Of a stretch of 8,474 nt of DNA, positions 1-6,612 are shown in pieces. The position numbers and the translations under genes are program-made. Source of the stretch: Bacteroidales bacterium (GTDB lineage: Bacteria > Bacteroidota > Bacteroidia > Bacteroidales > UBA12481); assembly GCA_021160155.1 (NCBI GenBank), contig JAGHDB010000326.1, positions 1 to 8,474 on the forward strand, in the 5' to 3' direction. Below the pieces are notes generated by a model. It was given only the letters and a program-made list of their open reading frames with translations, was not told the origin of the DNA and ran no database searches. Within the stretch, counting starts at the first letter, position 1, and every line of letters begins with the position of its first letter.

Positions 1-1
1 A

Positions 2-331
2 TTTCAAAATTCCCGGGACCTGATCCGGATTTACTACAACCGGGTACTCTTTGCCAATCATTATTTTACTTTTGACCGGGCGGGATGGAAATCCGACCGG
101 GGAATGATCTATATCATCATGGGTCCGCCTGAAGAGGTGATCCGCGATGAAATGTCAGAACAATGGGTTTATAAATCACTGGAAGCCAATCGAAAATATA
201 TTTTCAAATTTACCCTCCGCAATAACTCCCTGGGTTCGTATGATTTTATTTTGAACCGTAACGAAGATTACCGGGTCATCTGGCAAATGGCAATCGATTC
301 ATGGAGAAAAGGGAAAATATTCAGCCTGTAG
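2..331 (+). CDS. GWxTD domain-containing protein, C-terminal fragment
   Basis: This is the 3' end of a gene that starts before the window; the frame is open from base 2 to the TAG at 329-331 (109 residues). The visible part carries the hallmark region of the GWxTD family: YYNRVLFANHYF, then GWKSDRG, then IYIIMGPPEEV. Family members typically have a Tyr/Arg-Val-x-x-Ala-Asn stretch, GW-x-TD-RG, and then a hydrophobic strand ending in GPP. The family's namesake Thr is Ser here (GWKSD), a conservative change. Known members are Bacteroidota proteins of uncharacterised function, usually around 400-500 residues with an N-terminal secretion signal; that part is outside the window. The ATG at 104 lies inside the conserved domain, so it is not a real start. 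rlmB begins one base after the stop, which suggests a shared transcript. The family call is fairly sure; the function is unknown. Confidence 0.85.
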   Translation, partial: FQNSRDLIRIYYNRVLFANHYFTFDRAGWKSDRGMIYIIMGPPEEVIRDEMSEQWVYKSLEANRKYIFKFTLRNNSLGSYDFILNRNEDYRVIWQMAIDSWRKGKIFSL

Positions 332-332
332 T

Positions 333-1067
333 ATGAAAACAAAATATTTGTATGGATTTCATCCCTGCCTTGAAGCTATCCGCTCTGGACATCCGATTGA
401 ACGGGTATTTCTTAAAAAGGGATTGAACGGGGAGTTATTTCAGGAGGTTTTTCATCTGATCCGTAAACAGGGGATCCCCTATCAGTTTGTTCCGGTTGAG
501 AAACTAAACCGGATTACCGGGAAAAATCATCAGGGTTTAATTGCTGTCGAAGCACTTATTGAGTATCAGCCGCTTGAAGAAGTGGTAGCCCGGGTATTTG
601 AATCGGGCAATGATCCTCTTATATTGCTATTGGATGGAATCACCGATGTGCGTAACCTGGGTGCTATTGCCCGTTCTGCCGAAGCAGCCGGTGTGAATGC
701 TCTGGTACTCCCTGAGAAAGGAAGTGCCGCTATTAATGCCGATGCCCTGAGAACTTCATCTGGTGCCTTGTATATGTTGCCGGTTTGCCGGACTCCTGAC
801 CTGCTACAAACCGTCAGATATCTGAAAACATCCGGAATAAAAATTTTTGGAGCAAGCGAGAAAGCAAATGCTTTACATTATCAGGCGGACCTTACCGGTC
901 CGCTTGCCCTGGTAATGGGAGCCGAAGATACCGGTATCAGTTACGGAATGATAAAAGAGCTGGATCAGCAGATCAGGATCCCACTAGCCGGCAAAATGGA
1001 GTCGCTTAATGTTTCGGTAGCTGCCGGTGTACTTCTGTTTGAGATTCTCCGGCAAAGAAATGCATAG
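333..1067 (+). CDS. rlmB: 23S rRNA (guanosine-2251-2'-O)-methyltransferase RlmB, SPOUT/TrmH family
   Basis: This SPOUT-class enzyme uses S-adenosylmethionine to methylate the ribose 2'-OH of G2251 (E. coli numbering) in the P loop of 23S rRNA. The 244 residues match the usual family length. Residues 1-75 form the SpoU substrate-binding domain (YGFHPCLEAIRSG, ending in NHQGLIAVEA). The knotted catalytic domain follows, with motif 1 DVRNLGAIARSAEAAGV (105-121, with R107, N108 and catalytic-type R114). Motif 2 is LVMGAEDTGIS (193-203, E198), and motif 3 is IPLAGKMESLNVSVAAG (216-232, S224, N226). The ATG lies one base after the GWxTD stop, so the genes are probably co-transcribed, and no strong Shine-Dalgarno is seen. 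The gene ends 6 bp short of the convergent ABC-F stop codon. TrmH-family paralogues that act on tRNA are the main alternative, but the N-terminal domain and motif 1 favour RlmB. Confidence 0.93.
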   Translation: MKTKYLYGFHPCLEAIRSGHPIERVFLKKGLNGELFQEVFHLIRKQGIPYQFVPVEKLNRITGKNHQGLIAVEALIEYQPLEEVVARVFESGNDPLILLLDGITDVRNLGAIARSAEAAGVNALVLPEKGSAAINADALRTSSGALYMLPVCRTPDLLQTVRYLKTSGIKIFGASEKANALHYQADLTGPLALVMGAEDTGISYGMIKELDQQIRIPLAGKMESLNVSVAAGVLLFEILRQRNA

Positions 1068-1073
1068 GAAAAG

Positions 1074-2993
1074 TTACAAAAGAGCCTGTTCCCACTCTTT
1101 CATGGCTTGGTCAAGTTTTTTTTGCAGCTGCTGGTAAGTGGTAAAAGGATCCGGATTTTGTCCCGCCCGGAGTTGTTCAGGATCAGAGAGTAACTCCTCA
1201 AGTTTCTTTAGCTCCTCTTCGTAGTGTTGAATTTTATCTTCAATCTTTTTAATGCGGTTTGCTTTCTTTCGCTGCAATTTCTCACGCGTTTTACGAGCTT
1301 CATAACTCTCTTTCCCGGGTTTTGAAACTATTGTTTTCCCGGGATCTTTCTGACTTCTCTGTCTTCGTTTTGATCTCTGTAAAACATCCGGTCTTTTTTT
1401 ATTTAAAAATTCGAAAATATCTCCCGGATGCTCTTTGATATGACGGTTTGTAAATTCAAATATCCTGGATACCAGTTCGTCCAGAAAATCCCGATCGTGT
1501 GAGACCAGTATCAGAGTACCGTCAAAACGGATCAGGGCCTCTTTCAGAATTTGTTTTGAGCGCAAGTCAAGATGATTGGTAGGTTCGTCAAGAATCAGCA
1601 GATTTTTTGGTTCCATCAGCATGCAGGCCAGTGCCAGTCTGGCACGTTCACCCCCGGATAATACGGATACCTTTTTATCTACTTCATCACCACTAAACAG
1701 AAAAGCGCCCAGTATATCGCGTATCCGGGAGCGGACTTCACCCGATGCTATATAATCCACGGTTTCCAGGATGGTTTTTTGTGGGTCAAGCAGATCAGCT
1801 TGGTTTTGAGCATAGTAACCAATCTTTACCTGATGTCCGATGCGGCATTTACCCCGACAGGTAATATCACCCGTGATGATCCTGGTGAGCGTAGTCTTTC
1901 CTTCTCCGTTTTTGCCTACAAAAGCAACTTTTTCTCCACGCAGCAGGGTCAAATCAACCTGATCGAGAACCTGCAACTTATCAAATGACTTGGATACATT
2001 TTCAATTTCAAGTACGATCTTTCCGGAATGTGGCGCCGGAGGAAACTGAATATGTATGGACGAACCGTCAATCTCATCAATCTCAATTCTCTCCAATCTG
2101 GCCAGCTGCTTGATTCTGGATTGTACCTGTACGGCCTTGGTTGCTTTATAACGGAACCGTTCGATAAACTTTTCAGTATCTGCAATCATCTTTTGCTGGT
2201 TTCGGTAAGCTGCCATCTGTTGCTCATGCCGCTCTGCGCGGAGTTGTAAAAATTGAGAATAGGGAACACGGTAATCATACAGTTTACCCAGGCTAATTTC
2301 GGTAGTCCTTTGAGTGACTCGGTCTAAAAAGGTCAAATCATGTGAGATTAATACAACTGAGCCGGTGAATCCGGCCAGGTAATCCTCGAGCCATTGAATA
2401 GACTCGATATCAAGATGATTGGTAGGTTCATCCAGTAACAGTGCATCCGGTTTTTGAAGCAGGATTTTTGCCAGTTCAATTCTCATCCGCCATCCTCCTG
2501 AAAATTCGGATGTATGGCGATTGAAATCACTTCTTGAAAATCCCAGTCCGGTCAGTGTCTGCTCAATTTCAGCCTTCCTTTGCCTGCCGCCCAGCAGTTC
2601 GTAACGATCACTCTTTTCACTCAGCATGGTAATTAACTGATGATAGCTGTCTGTTTCATAATCCGACCGCTGGCTCAATTCAACAGTCAATGCTTCAATC
2701 TCTTTTTCAAGAGAGGTTACTTCCTGAAAGGATTTTTCGGTCTCTTCAAACAGGGTGACCGTATCATGGTATTTCATGTGCTGGGGCAAATATCCCAGTT
2801 TGAAATCACGGGGAAGAGTAACTGCTCCTTCTGTGGGGCTCTGGATACCGACAATCAATTTAAGAAGCGTGCTTTTACCTGCTCCGTTCTTTCCAACCAG
2901 TCCGACCCGCTCACGCGGACCGATAACCAGGCTGATTCCGGTAAACAATTCAAAACTGCCAAATCGAACCGTAACCTGATCGAGAGAAATCAT
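1074..2993 (-). CDS. ABC-F family ATPase (Uup/YheS-like), soluble, ribosome-associated
   Basis: This is a cytoplasmic twin-ATPase of the ABC-F class, with no membrane segment. It begins at the ATG at 2993-2991 (MISLDQVTVRFG), giving 639 residues. A longer reading from 3029 needs a GTG and would overlap the upstream gene by 40 bases, whereas the chosen ATG overlaps that gene's TGA as ATGA. ABC1 has Walker A GKNGAGKS (34-41), signature SGGWR (165-169), Walker B LLLDE (185-189) in DEPTNHLD, and switch His218. The inter-domain linker (about 240-310) is the helical segment that in characterised ABC-F proteins contacts P-site tRNA. ABC2 has Walker A GKNGEGKT (360-367), signature LSGGER (445-450), Walker B with E470, and His499. 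A basic segment and a charged coiled coil (about 568-639) end the protein, as in Uup and YheS. ABC-F proteins bind the E site and rescue or tune stalled ribosomes; some give antibiotic protection. The coiled-coil form without a resistance context suggests housekeeping, but the exact role is open. Confidence 0.92.
   Translation of the reverse strand: MISLDQVTVRFGSFELFTGISLVIGPRERVGLVGKNGAGKSTLLKLIVGIQSPTEGAVTLPRDFKLGYLPQHMKYHDTVTLFEETEKSFQEVTSLEKEIEALTVELSQRSDYETDSYHQLITMLSEKSDRYELLGGRQRKAEIEQTLTGLGFSRSDFNRHTSEFSGGWRMRIELAKILLQKPDALLLDEPTNHLDIESIQWLEDYLAGFTGSVVLISHDLTFLDRVTQRTTEISLGKLYDYRVPYSQFLQLRAERHEQQMAAYRNQQKMIADTEKFIERFRYKATKAVQVQSRIKQLARLERIEIDEIDGSSIHIQFPPAPHSGKIVLEIENVSKSFDKLQVLDQVDLTLLRGEKVAFVGKNGEGKTTLTRIITGDITCRGKCRIGHQVKIGYYAQNQADLLDPQKTILETVDYIASGEVRSRIRDILGAFLFSGDEVDKKVSVLSGGERARLALACMLMEPKNLLILDEPTNHLDLRSKQILKEALIRFDGTLILVSHDRDFLDELVSRIFEFTNRHIKEHPGDIFEFLNKKRPDVLQRSKRRQRSQKDPGKTIVSKPGKESYEARKTREKLQRKKANRIKKIEDKIQHYEEELKKLEELLSDPEQLRAGQNPDPFTTYQQLQKKLDQAMKEWEQALL
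2990..2993 (-). promoter_or_regulatory. ATGA stop/start overlap joining the DUF1643 gene to the ABC-F gene
   Basis: On the minus strand the four bases read ATGA: ATG starts the ABC-F protein and TGA ends the DUF1643 protein. Such overlaps typically let terminating ribosomes re-initiate, so the two proteins are probably made from one mRNA in a set ratio. The overlap decides the ABC-F start over the upstream GTG at 3029. Confidence 0.7.
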
Positions 2994-3580
2994 AGACGGT
3001 AAGGTTTCAGATGATAATTGTATCCCCACATCAAGCCATGAAGAGGTTCGCGTGTGGTTGTGGCTCCAACAATCTGGTTCACCGGACCGGAGTAATGTGT
3101 GGCAATCAGTTTTTTAACAGACATAATACGTGATCTGTAATGTTCCGGCTGAATACCTGACGGTCCGCCCCAGGCGCATATAAGGTAATCCGTGGATTGT
3201 AAATATTTTATAAACCAGGAGTCGTTTTCAGGGCCGATTCCTGCCTGTGTGCCCTCCTCATTCATCCATTTGCTCAATTCACTTGCGTCGGTTGCCCGGT
3301 ATGCAAAAAGATTCAGGATTTGTAATTTATTACTGTTACGAAACCGCATCCAAACAAAGGTTTCGACTTTACGAATGGTCGCATCCGATCGCTTCTCGTC
3401 AGCAGAACTGGGGTTTTTAAGGATTACCGTGACACATTTATCCCGGTTAGCCGGAATCAGATTCTGTCTGTAGCTCATTGACAGGGTATACCGGTAACGC
3501 AAATCCGGTGAGAAATCTGCACGGATAGATTTCTTTTCTATCTCCTGAAAATGATCTACTTGTCTTCCTAATCTTGCCAT
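2990..3580 (-). CDS. DUF1643 domain-containing protein
   Basis: This 196-residue protein belongs to DUF1643, a family of unknown biochemical function. Conserved pieces in order (numbering from the ATG at 3580) are ADFSPDLRYRYTLSM near 21-35 and VILKNPSSAD (about 52-61, where family members usually read LNPSTAD). DATIRKV follows at about 66-72, then NLFAYRAT (90-97), CAWGG (135-139) and a C-terminal TTTREPLHGLMW segment. It has no signal peptide or membrane helix, so it is probably cytoplasmic. The frame extends nine codons further to 3607, but that start is TTG and a TAnnTTTG-like promoter element lies within those codons, so I prefer the ATG. The stop overlaps the ABC-F start (ATGA, 2993-2990), which implies translational coupling. 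The family assignment is good; substrate and role cannot be read from the sequence. Confidence 0.85.
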   Translation of the reverse strand: MARLGRQVDHFQEIEKKSIRADFSPDLRYRYTLSMSYRQNLIPANRDKCVTVILKNPSSADEKRSDATIRKVETFVWMRFRNSNKLQILNLFAYRATDASELSKWMNEEGTQAGIGPENDSWFIKYLQSTDYLICAWGGPSGIQPEHYRSRIMSVKKLIATHYSGPVNQIVGATTTREPLHGLMWGYNYHLKPYRL

Positions 3581-3594
3581 ATTTGATATTTCGG

Positions 3595-3602
3595 CAAATT
3601 TA
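3595..3602 (-). promoter_or_regulatory. candidate Bacteroidota -7 element (TAAATTTG) for the DUF1643/ABC-F operon
   Basis: The minus strand reads TAAATTTG here, an exact match to the TAnnTTTG -7 consensus of the Bacteroidota primary sigma factor. It ends 14 bases before the ATG at 3580, so transcription would start near 3588-3590 and give a very short leader. No TTG is seen at the usual -33 distance, so the promoter is only half supported. It is the only exact match I noticed in this divergent gap. Confidence 0.35.
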
Positions 3603-3625
3603 GGCAATCTTCGGGATTCTGTTTA

Positions 3626-3642
3626 TTCCGCGCTGAGCGGAG
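3626..3642 (+). promoter_or_regulatory. small GC hairpin in the rlmD leader
   Basis: TTCCGC (3626-3631) can pair with GCGGAG (3637-3642) across a GCTGA loop. That makes four GC pairs, one AT pair and one outer wobble pair. The hairpin ends 18 bases before the rlmD ATG, and its 3' arm contains GGAG, the only Shine-Dalgarno-like run nearby. There is no U-tract, so it is not a terminator. It may affect rlmD translation, but a stem this short can arise by chance. Confidence 0.25.
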
Positions 3643-3660
3643 CATGGAATTTTCAGTATT

Positions 3661-5067
3661 ATGAGTAAAAAGAAGCCCAAAATTATTCTTAAACACCTTA
3701 CTGTTGAATCTGTTGCAGCGGAGGGCAGGGCGATTGCCCGGTATGATAACCGGGTTATTTTCATCCCGATGGTGATTCCGGGTGATGTGGTGGATGTCAG
3801 GATTATCCGTAAGCGAAAATCGTATTGGGAAGGTCAGGTGGTGCAACTGATTCATCCGTCTCCCGACCGGCAGAAACCGGTTTGCGCCCATTTTGGGGTG
3901 TGTGGCGGATGCAAATGGCAAATGCTCCCTTACGACAAACAACTTCAGTTCAAAGAGCAACAGGTAACGGATCAGCTTTCCCGGATCGGGAAAATGGAAC
4001 TTCCCGGGATCACTCCGATAATTGGTGCAGAACAAACGGAATTCTATCGTAATAAACTCGAATTTACTTTTGCACACCGAAGATGGTTTACTGCTGAAGA
4101 ACTTGCGGATGCGGGTGAATTACAGGATGAGCCTGCCCTGGGCTTTCATGTCAGAGGCCGGTTTGATAAGGTAGTGGACATTGCCAAATGTTGGTTACAA
4201 CCGGATCCCTCCAATGCCATTCGAAATGAAGTGAAAACATATGCACTGTCAAAAGGGTTGACTTTTTTCAACCTCCGGGAGCAAAAGGGTTTTTTGCGTA
4301 ATCTGATTATCCGGACCACCACTACCGGCGAGGTGATGGTGGTAGTGATTATGGCTGAAGAGTCTGAGCCGGAGCGCGAAGATCTGCTTGAATATATAAA
4401 ATCCAGATTTTCTGATTTAACTTCCCTGATGTGGGTTATTAATCCGAAAGCCAATGATACGATTTTTGATCTGCCGGTTCATCTGAGCTATGGGCGTGAT
4501 CATCTGATTGAAAAGATAGAGAACTTATCATTCAAAATCGGGCCGAAATCCTTTTTTCAGACCCATACCCGACAAGCCACCAGGCTTTATCAGGTTGTCA
4601 GGGAGATGGCTGACCTGAGTGGGGAAGAGGTGCTTTATGATCTCTATACCGGAACGGGTACTATCGCTTTGTTTTTAGCTTCCCGGGTTAAAAAAGTTGT
4701 GGGTATCGATTCGGTACCGGAGGCTGTGACAGATGCCCGGGAAAATGCGGAATTAAATCATGTGGCTAATGCTTCTTTCTTTTCGGGGGATATAAAAGAG
4801 GTGCTGGATGAACGATTCATACAACGTGAAGGAGTACCGGATGTGGTTGTTCTGGACCCGCCGCGGGCCGGGATACATCAGCATGTAGTGGAGGTACTGC
4901 GTGCAGTACATCCCGCCCGGATTATTTATGTAAGCTGTAATCCTGCAACCCAAGCCCGTGACCTGGCTTTAATGGCTGATCTTTACCGGATTGTTGCGGT
5001 ACAACCCGTGGATATGTTTCCTCATACACATCATGTAGAGAATATCATCAGACTGGATCAATACTGA
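3661..5067 (+). CDS. rlmD: 23S rRNA (uracil-1939-C5)-methyltransferase RlmD
   Basis: This is an iron-sulphur, SAM-dependent RNA methyltransferase that makes m5U at position 1939 (E. coli numbering) of 23S rRNA. Of its 468 residues, about 5-65 form a TRAM RNA-binding domain. C75-x5-C81-x2-C84 together with C177 make the expected [4Fe-4S] ligand set. The Rossmann-type domain has KSFFQTH (296-302), the SAM-binding loop YDLYTGTGTIALFLA (326-340), acidic D350 in GID, and DPPRAG (399-404). The catalytic nucleophile is C426 in VSCNPAT, and DMFPHTHHVE (451-460) ends in E460, the expected general base. H302 stands where related enzymes usually have Asn (SFFQTN). The region around 133-178 is typical of Bacteroidota RlmD. 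The promoter is not clear; a hairpin and a hexapeptide frame precede the ATG. The related RlmC and TrmA are less likely because of the TRAM domain plus cysteine cluster; some Bacteroidota RlmD-type enzymes may have broader targets. Confidence 0.92.
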   Translation: MSKKKPKIILKHLTVESVAAEGRAIARYDNRVIFIPMVIPGDVVDVRIIRKRKSYWEGQVVQLIHPSPDRQKPVCAHFGVCGGCKWQMLPYDKQLQFKEQQVTDQLSRIGKMELPGITPIIGAEQTEFYRNKLEFTFAHRRWFTAEELADAGELQDEPALGFHVRGRFDKVVDIAKCWLQPDPSNAIRNEVKTYALSKGLTFFNLREQKGFLRNLIIRTTTTGEVMVVVIMAEESEPEREDLLEYIKSRFSDLTSLMWVINPKANDTIFDLPVHLSYGRDHLIEKIENLSFKIGPKSFFQTHTRQATRLYQVVREMADLSGEEVLYDLYTGTGTIALFLASRVKKVVGIDSVPEAVTDARENAELNHVANASFFSGDIKEVLDERFIQREGVPDVVVLDPPRAGIHQHVVEVLRAVHPARIIYVSCNPATQARDLALMADLYRIVAVQPVDMFPHTHHVENIIRLDQY

Positions 5068-5091
5068 GTATCAATGAATACAGAACCTTGA

Positions 5092-5115
5092 AATTTAATA
5101 ACCGAAAATTAAATT
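5092..5115. repeat. AT-only inverted repeat upstream of the transporter gene
   Basis: AATTTAAT (5092-5099) and ATTAAATT (5108-5115) are perfect 8-bp inverted arms around an 8-base spacer. The repeat ends five bases before the transporter ATG at 5121. As RNA it would be a weak AT-only stem without a U-tract; as DNA it has the form of an operator for a dimeric regulator. In AT-rich spacer sequence such repeats can occur by chance. Confidence 0.3.
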
Positions 5116-5120
5116 AAATC

Positions 5121-6575
5121 ATGAGTAACGTTTCACAGGTATTTAAAAAACTCCCGGCCCCTTTCTGGTGGGCTAATGTGATGGAATTGTTTGAACGGTT
5201 GGCCTGGTATGGTATGTTTATTCCACTGGCACTCTATTTGACAGGATCAACTGATACGGGAGCCTTGGGATTCAGTCAGGTACAAAAGGGTACTTTAATG
5301 GGAACCGTCGTGGCGGTACTCTATTTTCTGCCGGTGATCACCGGTGCCATTGCAGATAAGTTCGGTTTTAAGAAGACACTGGTTGTTGCGTATGTGATTT
5401 TATCCAGCGGGTATTTTGTGATGGGTCAGGTACATTCATATGCTCCGGTATTTCTGGTTTTTCTTTGGGTGGCGCTTGGTGCGGGATTATTCAAGCCGGT
5501 AGTGCAGGCCACTGTGGGTAAAACCACTGATAAGGATACTTCATCAATCGGATTCGGGTTTTTTTATATGATTGTCAATGTGGGAGCATTTATCGGTCCG
5601 GCTTTAGCCTCTTTTCTGAGAGGATTCAGCTGGAGTTATGTATTTACCATGTCTGCTATTGCCATCCTGTTAAACCTGCTGATCGTGCTGATTTTCTTCA
5701 AAGAACCCAGTCGTGAACGAAATATGGATTCTTTGGGAAAGGCGATTTTGCAAATATTCAAGAATATTTTAATCGCATTAAGCGATTTGAAATTCCTGGT
5801 TTTCCTTGTTCTTATTATCGGGTTCTGGACCATGTATAACCAGCTTTTCTATACTCTGCCGGTTTTTATTGACCAATGGGTACATACCGGTCAGATGTTT
5901 GAAGCATTGCACAGGTTCTGGCCCTGGCTGGCCGGTGCGGTGGATACACAGCACGAAGCCCGCGTGGCATCTGAGATGCTGGTTAATACAGATGCCCTTT
6001 TTATTGTCTTTTTTCAAATACTGATCTCTTCCCTGGTGATGCGATGGAAACCGCTTAATGCCATGATCAGCGGTATGTTGGTTTGTGCTTTCGGTATGTC
6101 TCTGACCCTGTTGACCCAAAACGGATTTTTTCTGGTTACTTCGATTTTCATCTTCGCGGTAGGGGAAATGTCATCATCACCCAAAATATCGGAATATGTA
6201 GCCAGGATAGCTCCTAAAGATAAAATAGCCCTCTATATGGGATGCTCTTTTTTACCGCTGGCAGGAGGCAATTTCTTTGCCGGTATGATATCGGGTGGGG
6301 TGTATCAGAGATTATCAGATAAGATAACACTGTTGCAGCAGGAGGTGGCTGTACGGGGATTGGATATTCCTTCAATCAGTGATCATTTTACGCAGAACCA
6401 ATATATTCACCGGGCGGCTGAATTAATGGGGATGAATAACCGGCAATTAACCGATTACCTCTGGCAACAATATCATCCGAATCGTATCTGGCTGGTTATT
6501 TTTGGTATCGGTATCGGTACTGTTATTTTAATGTATCTTTATGATAAACTTATGCTTAAGAGCATTAAAGCCTGA
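5121..6575 (+). CDS. POT/PTR-like major facilitator superfamily transporter
   Basis: This inner-membrane secondary transporter of 484 residues resembles proton-coupled oligopeptide transporters. Helix 1 carries the POT signature ExxER (E22, E25, R26 in MELFERLAWY), tied to proton coupling in that family. GAGLFKP (120-126) supplies the helix 4 lysine (K125), although the usual Asn after FKP is Val. FFYMIVNVGAFIGP (147-160) matches the PTR2 helix 5 signature. GFWTMYNQ (234-241) resembles POT helix 7, and GEMSSSP (348-354) matches helix 10 with E349. I count about 12 hydrophobic helices and do not see the two extra helices found between helices 6 and 7 in many bacterial POTs. Two long polar loops (about 251-290 and 395-453) are predicted to be periplasmic. 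The gene follows rlmD after 53 bp, with an AT-rich inverted repeat before the ATG. Peptides are the default substrate guess, but the altered FKP site and long loops make the substrate uncertain. Confidence 0.82.
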   Translation: MSNVSQVFKKLPAPFWWANVMELFERLAWYGMFIPLALYLTGSTDTGALGFSQVQKGTLMGTVVAVLYFLPVITGAIADKFGFKKTLVVAYVILSSGYFVMGQVHSYAPVFLVFLWVALGAGLFKPVVQATVGKTTDKDTSSIGFGFFYMIVNVGAFIGPALASFLRGFSWSYVFTMSAIAILLNLLIVLIFFKEPSRERNMDSLGKAILQIFKNILIALSDLKFLVFLVLIIGFWTMYNQLFYTLPVFIDQWVHTGQMFEALHRFWPWLAGAVDTQHEARVASEMLVNTDALFIVFFQILISSLVMRWKPLNAMISGMLVCAFGMSLTLLTQNGFFLVTSIFIFAVGEMSSSPKISEYVARIAPKDKIALYMGCSFLPLAGGNFFAGMISGGVYQRLSDKITLLQQEVAVRGLDIPSISDHFTQNQYIHRAAELMGMNNRQLTDYLWQQYHPNRIWLVIFGIGIGTVILMYLYDKLMLKSIKA

Positions 6576-6612
6576 TATTGCATTTTATCGGGGATTCTGT
6601 GGGCCAGTGCCT

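Noticed and set aside
1079..1100. Inverted repeat AAAGAG / CTCTTT at the 3' end of the ABC-F gene as a bidirectional terminator
   Set aside because: The stem is only 6 bp, mostly AT, with a 10-base loop, and lies partly inside coding sequence; the T-run on either side is short and interrupted.
2640..3002. 120-codon plus-strand frame opposite the ABC-F gene
   Set aside because: It is the antisense shadow of the ABC1 Walker A region, where both strands stay open by composition; no domain is seen.
2994..3029. Longer GTG start for the ABC-F protein
   Set aside because: It would add 12 residues before the typical MISLDQV N-terminus and overlap the upstream gene by 40 bases, while the ATG at 2993 gives a clean ATGA junction.
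3581..3607. Longer start (TTG at 3607) for the DUF1643 protein
   Set aside because: TTG starts are rare, an exact TAnnTTTG promoter element overlaps these codons, and an ATG follows nine codons later with the conserved family region still intact.
3568..4077. 169-codon minus-strand frame opposite rlmD
   Set aside because: It overlaps the TRAM and iron-sulphur region of rlmD in antisense, and its translation is low-complexity with no family resemblance.
5088..5117. Promoter for the transporter built from TTG (5088-5090) and TAAATTAA (5110-5117)
   Set aside because: The spacing of 19 bases is right, but the -7 box matches only in part and would place the transcription start at or beyond the ATG.
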